Below, piece by piece: positions 51,830 through 57,715 of a DNA stretch of 64,000 nucleotides. The stretch covers positions 1 to 64,000 of the forward strand of contig JAOPYI010000134.1 of NCBI GenBank assembly GCA_025964675.1, written 5' to 3'. The notes under the pieces were generated by a model, which saw only the letters and a list, made by a program, of their open reading frames with translations, was not told where the DNA came from and ran no database searches. The position numbers were made by a program, and so were the translations under genes. Origin of the DNA: Sphaerisporangium sp. GTDB lineage: Bacteria > Actinomycetota > Actinomycetes > Streptosporangiales > Streptosporangiaceae. Numbering within the stretch: position 1 is the stretch's first letter; every line of letters starts with the position of its first letter.

Positions 51830-52957
51830 TCATCGCGCGGCCCCCGTCTGGTTCTGCCTCTGTTCCGTCCGGGCGACGAGTACCGCATTGATCGCCGCGC
51901 GTGTCGACTCGTCGGAGTCCGGCCACAAGTGGCCGTAAGTGTCGAGCGTCGTCTTGGCACTCGCGTGCCGTAGGCGGGCCTGGACGACCTTGACATCAGC
52001 TCCGGAGGCGATCAGGAGCGACGCGAGGTAGTGCCGCAAGTCGTGGAATCGAAAGCCCGTGGGAAGGTCCTGAACCTTGCCGCGGGCTTTTCGCATTGCG
52101 CGCTCCAGCTTCCACGGTCCGACCTGAGCGCCGTCGTCGTCGGTCAGCAGGGTCTCGCGGCTGTGACCGGCCTGGACGTGCGCCGAAAGTTCGAGCGCCA
52201 GCGACGTCGGGATGGGGACCGGCATGCGGGACGTCTCGGTCTTGAGCGCCTCGGCGGGGTACTGCACGGTCGGGTGAACGATCCCCCGCATGAAGTCGAC
52301 GTCAGCGACGCGTAGGCCGCACACCTCCGCCATACGGAGGCCGACGAACGCGCCGAGCAGAATCGCCGCCCGGTACCGCTCGGGCATCGCGTCGTGCAGA
52401 GCCCACACCTGATCAGTCGTCGCCACGTACGGCCGCTGACTCCCCTGCCCCGGCGACGTCCTACGCGAGCACGGCGATCGAGGGATGATCCCGTCGTGCA
52501 CGGCATCGGACATGATCTGCGAAAGGCGACCATGCAGCGCGTAGACGTAGGAGTCAGCCAGGCCCGCCTCACGCAGCCGCGACGTCCACGAGCGGACGTG
52601 CGACCGACGCAGCGCCGACAGTTGCATCTCCCCGAGGTGCGCCGTGATCTGAGCGATGTGGACCTTGGCCTGACGGACCGACGACGCCCGCCGGGTGGCG
52701 TAGCCGGTGAGCCACGTCTCGCACCATTCCGACAGCGTGAGCCGAGCCGACCGGGGGTCGATGTAAGTCCCGCGTGACGCGTCGACCTCCTGAGCGGCGC
52801 CGTACCGATCGGCGTCGACCTTCTTGGCGAATGCCCTGGTCTTCTCCCTGCCGTCCGGGCCGATCCAGACTGCGAGCCACCGCTTGGCGTCCTTGTTGAT
52901 CGAGCCCAGCAGTCCGTCTCCGCCGCCGCAAGCCCGGCTGTGTCCGTTGGCGTCCAA
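51830..52957 (-). CDS. int: Tyrosine recombinase / phage-type integrase
   Basis: A 375-aa integrase. An N-terminal AP2/arm-binding domain ([20 protein letters not shown]), a core-binding SAM-like domain ([20 protein letters not shown]), and a C-terminal catalytic domain with all key residues: Arg in [29 protein letters not shown] (His-x-x-Arg), and [17 protein letters not shown] (His and the nucleophile Tyr). It therefore looks active. The 5' end is odd: the only upstream starts are TTG 52957 or a CTG further in (near LLGSIN) after GGAG, so a few N-terminal residues may have been lost or altered next to the transposase remnant. Confidence 0.9.
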   Translation of the reverse strand: MDANGHSRACGGGDGLLGSINKDAKRWLAVWIGPDGREKTRAFAKKVDADRYGAAQEVDASRGTYIDPRSARLTLSEWCETWLTGYATRRASSVRQAKVHIAQITAHLGEMQLSALRRSHVRSWTSRLREAGLADSYVYALHGRLSQIMSDAVHDGIIPRSPCSRRTSPGQGSQRPYVATTDQVWALHDAMPERYRAAILLGAFVGLRMAEVCGLRVADVDFMRGIVHPTVQYPAEALKTETSRMPVPIPTSLALELSAHVQAGHSRETLLTDDDGAQVGPWKLERAMRKARGKVQDLPTGFRFHDLRHYLASLLIASGADVKVVQARLRHASAKTTLDTYGHLWPDSDESTRAAINAVLVARTEQRQNQTGAAR

Positions 52958-53120
52958 TCACCGTGGAAGGCGCACAGGCGAAGGGACACGTCAAGCCGGG
53001 CTTGCACCTCTGTCGCCGGCCCGCTGCCGCTTCGCGGTGGGTCGACGGCAGACGGGATGGACAGCAGGTCTTCTGCGGGCCGTCATCTGCCGGCCTTTGG
53101 CTGCTTTCGGTTCTCGTTCT

Positions 53121-53354
53121 TATCCGCGCGGCCACTGGCAGATCGAGGCCCTGCACCACCTCCGCGACGTCAGCTACGGCGAAGACGCCTCCCAGATCCG
53201 CACCGGCAGCGGACCCCAGGCCATGGCCGCCCTGCGCAACCTGGCCATCGGCATCTTGAAAACGGCCGGGCACGCCAGCGTCGCCGCCGCCTGCAGGCAC
53301 CACGCCCGGGACGCCACCCGGACCCTCGAAACCCTCGGACTGCGCCCAGCATGA
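53121..53354 (+). pseudogene. ISAs1-type transposase, C-terminal remnant
   Basis: The frame from about 53121 reads [15 protein letters not shown], then [20 protein letters not shown] and [15 protein letters not shown] with an end [18 protein letters not shown]. This is the C-terminal end of ISAs1-family (DDE-type) transposases, beginning at the region of the catalytic glutamate. No matching N-terminal part precedes it; the upstream bases belong to the integrase 5' region. It marks an earlier insertion followed by deletion inside the element. Confidence 0.8.
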
Positions 53355-53470
53355 GCAAAGCGGACACGACGCGGCTACGCCGAGGCCCTGGAGGTTGCTG
53401 TACTCCTCTGCCGTACCGTCACCGCCTGGCCCTCGCAGACGGTGAAGTTGCCGACGTGGCCTGCGCTCGC

Positions 53471-54316
53471 TCAGGTGACCCGCGCGGCCACCAGGGTCTC
53501 GAAGGTATAGGGCCGCAGGCCATCGGTACGGCCGGCGAAGTACCGCTGCTGGAGGTCTGCACGTGCGGGGTGGTCCACGACCTTTAGCCCGCACCGGCTG
53601 ATCAGCCTCTCGATCTCGGATACCGGCCAGCCAGGCTGAAGAGGCTCGCCGGCAGAAGCCGCGATCGGCGTGTAGATACGGGCGAATTCCGTCCCCGCGT
53701 CGTCGAGCGCACAGTCCTCGGCCCGGTAGGAGAACACCACCTCAGACCCGGGAGCAGCCGCCGCGATCGTGCGCAACGTCGACTCGATCGCCTGTGCCGT
53801 CAGATAGGGGGCGACGCCCGTCCAGCAGAACATCGCCGGCTGCGCCCAGTCGAACCCAGCCGGGCCCAGAACATCCTGAACCGGTCCGGCCTCGAAATCA
53901 ACCGGCACGAATACCTGCGAGTCGCTGAGCGGCAGGCCGAGCTCCCTGACCCGCTCGAGCTTCCAGGCCTGGGAGGCAGGGTGATCAACCTCGAACACCG
54001 TCAGCGAGCCGAGCAGATCCGGCCGCCGCCACGCAAACGAGTCAAGCCCCGCGCCAAGAATCACGTACTGCGTGAAGGCACCAGCAGCCAGCCGGTCCTC
54101 GGCGTACCGGCTGCGGGTGCAGACAGCCGCACGGGACTCGCTGCGGACCGGGCCGGGGAACAGCGGATCGAACTGGTCTCGCAGCTGCTGCCATACCGGG
54201 CCGACAAGCACCAGGGCCAGCACATCGTCCAGTACCCACGGCGACGCCGTCTCCAGGCGAAACAATCCACGCGACACGGCCGCAAACATCGCCGTCCTGC
54301 TCGGCGCGCTTTCCAT
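53471..54316 (-). CDS. Class I SAM-dependent methyltransferase, leucine-carboxyl-methyltransferase (LCMT/TIGR00027) family
   Basis: A 281-aa methyltransferase of the actinobacterial LCM family (PF04072). Residues 77-110 hold FTQYVILGAGLDSFAWRRPDL, the SAM site with its LGAGLD motif, followed by TVFEVDHPASQAWKLERV, then MFCWTGVAPYLTAQAIESTL at the catalytic pocket. Members modify secondary metabolites or carboxyl groups; the target is unknown. A strong Shine-Dalgarno (GAGGAGG) precedes ATG 54316. It is the only obvious cargo gene of the mobile element. Confidence 0.85.
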   Translation of the reverse strand: MESAPSRTAMFAAVSRGLFRLETASPWVLDDVLALVLVGPVWQQLRDQFDPLFPGPVRSESRAAVCTRSRYAEDRLAAGAFTQYVILGAGLDSFAWRRPDLLGSLTVFEVDHPASQAWKLERVRELGLPLSDSQVFVPVDFEAGPVQDVLGPAGFDWAQPAMFCWTGVAPYLTAQAIESTLRTIAAAAPGSEVVFSYRAEDCALDDAGTEFARIYTPIAASAGEPLQPGWPVSEIERLISRCGLKVVDHPARADLQQRYFAGRTDGLRPYTFETLVAARVT

Positions 54317-54669
54317 GCATTCCTCCTCGCCGGCCAGAACCCAGCATGCTGGCCACGCCCGGCCACTCCGCGCACTTCACAGGATGCGCCTGAAGCGCCC
54401 TGACGGCCATAGCCAGATGGACGTCTGGCTATGTGACGATCTCTGCCGAGCATGATCCGCCCCAGAAGCCGGACGCAGCGGCCCAACCAGACCACGCAGC
54501 CTTGCCGCCAGATCAGGGGCACATTCAGGGCACATGTTGACGCCCCAGTTCCGTTTCAGTTCCGTTTGAGGCCGTAAAACGTCGGAAGTCGACGGGAGAC
54601 GTTGAGAGCTATTTTGCCTGGTCAGGCGCTACTCGGCGTGATCGGCGCAGGTGGAGAAGTCGCAGGCTG
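54317..54669. other. Non-coding right end of the mobile element
   Basis: The 353 bp between the methyltransferase start and the right repeat hold no convincing gene. They contain the phased 11-bp repeats at 54517-54567 and an AT-richer stretch up to attR, which fits a recombination or control region. Confidence 0.6.
54517..54567 (+). repeat. Two adjacent 11-bp-period direct repeats (candidate integrase arm sites)
   Basis: GGGCACAT occurs at 54517 and 54528 (period 11), and CAGTTCCGTTT occurs twice in tandem at 54546-54567 (period 11). The two repeat pairs lie 100-150 bp inside the right end of the element, in the place where tyrosine integrases bind arm-type sites on the DNA of integrative elements. 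Confidence 0.6.
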
Positions 54670-54697
54670 GAGTTCGAGCTTTACTACGACGTGTGAT
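54670..54697 (+). repeat. Right attachment site (attR)
   Basis: Exact 28-bp copy of 51776-51803. In the unoccupied chromosome, glnA would run straight into the bases that follow this copy, which include a terminator hairpin 68 bp on. Confidence 0.88.
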
Positions 54698-54765
54698 CCC
54701 GTGACACGGTGACCCTGCGGCAGTCGGCCGCTCGGGTCGCCTCGGGGCACCGGGCGTCTTGCGTG

Positions 54766-54809
54766 AGGCCGCCGGCCGCAGGTCCGATCGTGGACTTGGC
54801 CGGCGGCCT
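54766..54809 (+). terminator. Hairpin, probably the original glnA terminator
   Basis: AGGCCGCCGGCC pairs perfectly with GGCCGGCGGCCT (12 bp) around a 20-nt loop, followed by TTTC. It lies just after attR, so before integration it would have stood about 70 bp behind the glnA stop; now it is 2.9 kb away. It also faces the end of the 57-aa gene on the other strand. Confidence 0.75.
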
Positions 54810-54846
54810 TTCGCATGCGGGCACGGTCCGGGGCGCCCAGGGGGCT

Positions 54847-55020
54847 CTAGTGGCGGCGGCGCAGCGGGTTCGGGGCGTCCTTGCCGTGGCGGATGTCCAC
54901 GACGGGGCCGGGGCTGGTGGGCCTTCCGACGACACCTGAGGAGACGGCCGAGGACAGCTTGCTCACCGCCTCGAAGAGCTCCCGCAGGAGTGACTTGTTA
55001 CTCTTGGGGGCGCTGGACAT
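54847..55020 (-). CDS. Small hypothetical protein (57 aa)
   Basis: Begins MSSAPKSNKSLLRELFEAVS, then SSAVSSGVVGRPTSPGPVVD and a basic IRHGKDAPNPLRRRH end. No family is recognised. Shine-Dalgarno AAGGAG lies 8 nt before ATG 55020. It is found between the mobile element and the small membrane protein gene, on the opposite strand to the latter. Confidence 0.6.
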   Translation of the reverse strand: MSSAPKSNKSLLRELFEAVSKLSSAVSSGVVGRPTSPGPVVDIRHGKDAPNPLRRRH

Positions 55021-55168
55021 GGTGGATTCTCCTTGAGGACGGGTCTCCGTACATTTCACGATATGTCGTGAGCGGCGTCCTCGTATAGAGTCATATGGTC
55101 ATTTCACGCTCTGTGGTCAGGAAGCCCGCACGGGGCCCCGACGTTATGGTTCTTGAGGGCAGGCCACC

Positions 55169-55384
55169 GTGCGGCTGCCCGGTCTATCGAGAGGCAGTCC
55201 ATTGTTTGGTCGCAAGCCGATCGAGGAGCGACTGGCGGAGCGTCGTGCCAAGCTACCCCCGCTCAAGGAGGGGGAGCACTTCGAGCATGGGCCGGCGAAG
55301 TTCGTGTTCGTCTACCTGATCGTGTTCCTCGTGGTGGCCCACCTCGTCGGCCTGGTCGTTCTCATGTTCCTGGACCTGCACTAG
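55169..55384 (+). CDS. Small single-span membrane protein (71 aa or 60 aa)
   Basis: A short protein with a charged N-terminus (GRKPIEERLAERRAKLPPL) and one membrane span near the C-terminus (FVFVYLIVFLVVAHLVGLVV). GTG 55169 has GAGGG 9 nt upstream; TTG 55202 after GAGAGG is an equally good start and gives 60 aa beginning LFGRKPIEER. No function is known. Confidence 0.65.
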   Translation: MRLPGLSRGSPLFGRKPIEERLAERRAKLPPLKEGEHFEHGPAKFVFVYLIVFLVVAHLVGLVVLMFLDLH

Positions 55385-55390
55385 AGCCCG

Positions 55391-56443
55391 TCAGTACGCC
55401 AGCGTGTAGCTGTTGAAGCGCGGCGCCACGTACGGGACCTTGAACTTCGGGAAGGCGACCGTCTTGATGTCGCCGTCGGAGGTGTAGCGGTCCTCCGGGT
55501 GCGCGTTCAGCCAGTCGAGCCAGGCCGTGGAGCAGAAGCGCGCGCAGTCGCCGACCTTGTCCATGGCGCGAATGCGCGGGATCCCGAGCGGGTCGAAGTC
55601 CTTGCTGAAGGGCGAGGGCCCAGGGGTGTACCCCGCCAGGAAGACCCCGGTGTAGTCATAGCGCACGTCTCCGGCCCCGCCTCGGAGCGCCCATTCCTTG
55701 GTGCTCGGCTGGTTGCCGTACGGCAGGGCGATCGTGGTGGGCGCGTACTTGATCAACGCCGTGATCAGCTTCTGGCCTCCCACGATCTGGTCGGTGACCT
55801 GGTCCTTCGACTTCCCGCGCAGGTTGAGATGATCGCGCGTGTGGTTGCCGATGTCGAAGCCGTTGTCCTTCAGCCAGCCGAGGGTCTGCGCCTGCGCCTC
55901 CGGCCCGAACGTGCCGAACATGTCCTTGATGACGAAGAACGTGGCGACCGGCCGGAAGCCCGGGTTCTTTCGTGCGACATCCTGGAGGATGCCGACGGCG
56001 GTGTCCGGTTTGGGCGCGCCCGACCCGTCCAGCGTGAGCTGCGAGGGCGAGGAGTCGTCGAACGTCAGCACCACCGGGTGACGTCCCGCCGGGATGCCGA
56101 TCCTGCCGGTGGTGTACTCCCTGGCGGTGATCGGGACGTACCCGTCTTTCGCCAGGCGCTCAAGCTCGGTGCGGAACTGCTCCGGCGTGCGGTCGTCCGA
56201 GCCGCCGGGCTTGGCCACGATCCGGTGGTACATGAGCACCGGTATCTGGCCCAGCTCGTTCGCCTTGACCTTCGCCGCCTTCACCATCGCGGCCTTGCGT
56301 GCCTCCTGCGAGGACGCGGGCTTCGCCGACTTGTTCGGCGCGGCATGCTGTGCCGCGACCTTGTTCTCCCCCTGCGCGCATCCGGCGAGCACCACCACGC
56401 CAAGTGACAGCACTCCGATCCCACGTATCCCGAAGCCACCCAT
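55391..56443 (-). CDS. Polysaccharide deacetylase lipoprotein (NodB homology)
   Basis: A 350-aa exported deacetylase, CE4 fold. The signal ends in a lipobox (VVVLAGCAQ). After a charged linker the domain begins GQIPVLMYHRIVA and continues with VVLTFDDSSPSQL (metal and catalytic aspartates), DIGNHTRDHLNL with the HxxxH zinc ligands, and a C-terminal GVFLAGYTPGPSPF segment. It would deacetylate an N-acetylated cell-wall or extracellular polysaccharide. Start ATG 56443 follows a G-rich Shine-Dalgarno. Confidence 0.88.
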   Translation of the reverse strand: MGGFGIRGIGVLSLGVVVLAGCAQGENKVAAQHAAPNKSAKPASSQEARKAAMVKAAKVKANELGQIPVLMYHRIVAKPGGSDDRTPEQFRTELERLAKDGYVPITAREYTTGRIGIPAGRHPVVLTFDDSSPSQLTLDGSGAPKPDTAVGILQDVARKNPGFRPVATFFVIKDMFGTFGPEAQAQTLGWLKDNGFDIGNHTRDHLNLRGKSKDQVTDQIVGGQKLITALIKYAPTTIALPYGNQPSTKEWALRGGAGDVRYDYTGVFLAGYTPGPSPFSKDFDPLGIPRIRAMDKVGDCARFCSTAWLDWLNAHPEDRYTSDGDIKTVAFPKFKVPYVAPRFNSYTLAY

Positions 56444-56607
56444 GGCCCCCCCAACAGCCGAGGAATGAGATACGCCTCTCCTACCCCTCCGACCTGGTAC
56501 TTCCACACATAAGGGGTGGTACGAAGGCCAAGCCTGGCACCTTATTCCGCATTAATTGGCATTCATGGCCATATCGCCATATGTAGCAATTTGTGCGGCT
56601 TTGCGGC

Positions 56608-57630
56608 TTACTTCGTGGTCTCCCCGGCCCGTACGCGGATCCCGGTCAGGCGACGGAAGATGTCCCACCAGAAGGGGGCGCCGAACAGCAGGGCGAAGAA
56701 CGTGATGAGGAAGCCGGGCCAGTGGCCGGGGGTGATCAGGCGGTGGAGCCACTCCCCGCCGTTCCAGGACCACTGCGGGCTCCCCGTGTCGGGGATCTTC
56801 ACCGACACCGGGGCGTTGCCCACGATCTGCACGAAGGCCGGAGCCGACAGCACCTCGGTGATGCAGGCATACGGATCGGAGGGGTGGTCGGGGCACTTGG
56901 CCCGCAGCCCGGACAGTGACTGCGCTCCCCCGTCGGCCGTGGCGGCCACCTGGGCCCGGATGGCGTTGTCGGTGAGGATCTCCCTGCCGTACTCCAGCGA
57001 GTCCATGCTGAAGACCAGCGTGAGCAGCAGGCCGAGCACGGCGATCACCCAGCGGACGTACCGCCGGTACAGCATCGTCAGACGTTGCATCTCGCCGTCG
57101 AACCAGTCCTCCAGGCCCTTTCTGAACGCGTCCAGGTCACCGTGGGCGGAGTCCCATGCGCTCTTCATCGGCCCGTACAGGGGGCTGCCGTCGTCCTTGA
57201 GCTTGGCCAGCAGAGTTGTCACGCCGCCCTCGCCCGTGACGATCTCCATTATCGCCACGGCGAACCGCCCGGGCGGGATCGAGGCGATGCTGGTCTTGCC
57301 GTCCTTGCGGTGGTCGATCTCGCGGAGCCGCTCGTACAGGCGTCCCGACCAGGTGGTGGCCGTGCTCTGCGCCGGCGGGGGAAGCGGGCTGAACGCCGGC
57401 CGGGCGTCCTTGCTGAAGGGCAGCCGCGCGAAGACCTCGGCTACCGTGCTCGGGATCCACGACCTCTTGCCGTCGGGGCCGTCGAGCGTGTCCCTGAGGT
57501 AGGCCCACAGGAACTTGCCCCGGATGCCGAGAATGCGTACGAGACCTTCGTTCACGCCGCTGACGAGCAGCGAGAACAGCAGGAAGGCCAGGACCAGCCC
57601 GATGGCGAGGTCGATGTAAACAGAGTTCAA
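56608..57630 (-). CDS. Hypothetical membrane protein (340 aa)
   Basis: A 340-aa protein with an N-terminal span (IGLVLAFLLFSLLVSGVNEG), a central span pair (VRWVIAVLGLLLTLVFSMDS) and a C-terminal span (FLITFFALLFGAPFWWDIFR). A conserved FLWAYLRDTLDG follows the first span. I know similar actinobacterial proteins of unassigned function but no named family. The start is TTG 57630; GGGTGA 6 nt upstream is a weak Shine-Dalgarno. It lies downstream of glnE on the same strand. Confidence 0.65.
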   Translation of the reverse strand: MNSVYIDLAIGLVLAFLLFSLLVSGVNEGLVRILGIRGKFLWAYLRDTLDGPDGKRSWIPSTVAEVFARLPFSKDARPAFSPLPPPAQSTATTWSGRLYERLREIDHRKDGKTSIASIPPGRFAVAIMEIVTGEGGVTTLLAKLKDDGSPLYGPMKSAWDSAHGDLDAFRKGLEDWFDGEMQRLTMLYRRYVRWVIAVLGLLLTLVFSMDSLEYGREILTDNAIRAQVAATADGGAQSLSGLRAKCPDHPSDPYACITEVLSAPAFVQIVGNAPVSVKIPDTGSPQWSWNGGEWLHRLITPGHWPGFLITFFALLFGAPFWWDIFRRLTGIRVRAGETTK

Positions 57631-57715
57631 AGGAGATCACCCGTGACTGTAAATACACCTTCAGCGACGTTGGCCGCAACCACCTGACGTCGTTCGCAGG
57701 CGATCGGTTTTCACG

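Larger units (their letters stand above)
51776..54697. mobile_element. Small integrative element inserted at the 3' end of glnA
   Basis: The 2.9-kb segment is bounded by perfect 28-bp direct repeats (51776-51803 and 54670-54697), the expected outcome of site-specific integration. It interrupts an otherwise conserved glnA-glnE neighbourhood. Contents: a tyrosine integrase whose 3' end is 27 bp from the left repeat, the tail of an ISAs1-type transposase, a SAM-dependent methyltransferase gene, and tandem 11-bp repeats near the right end. No replication, transfer or excisionase gene is seen, so it is either a minimal cargo element or a decayed integrative-conjugative element. Confidence 0.85.

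Noticed and set aside
57640-57690. 14-codon plus-strand frame after AAAGGAGATCACCC
   Set aside because: A good Shine-Dalgarno is followed by GTG and only 14 codons, antisense to the region between glnE and the 340-aa membrane protein; most likely chance.
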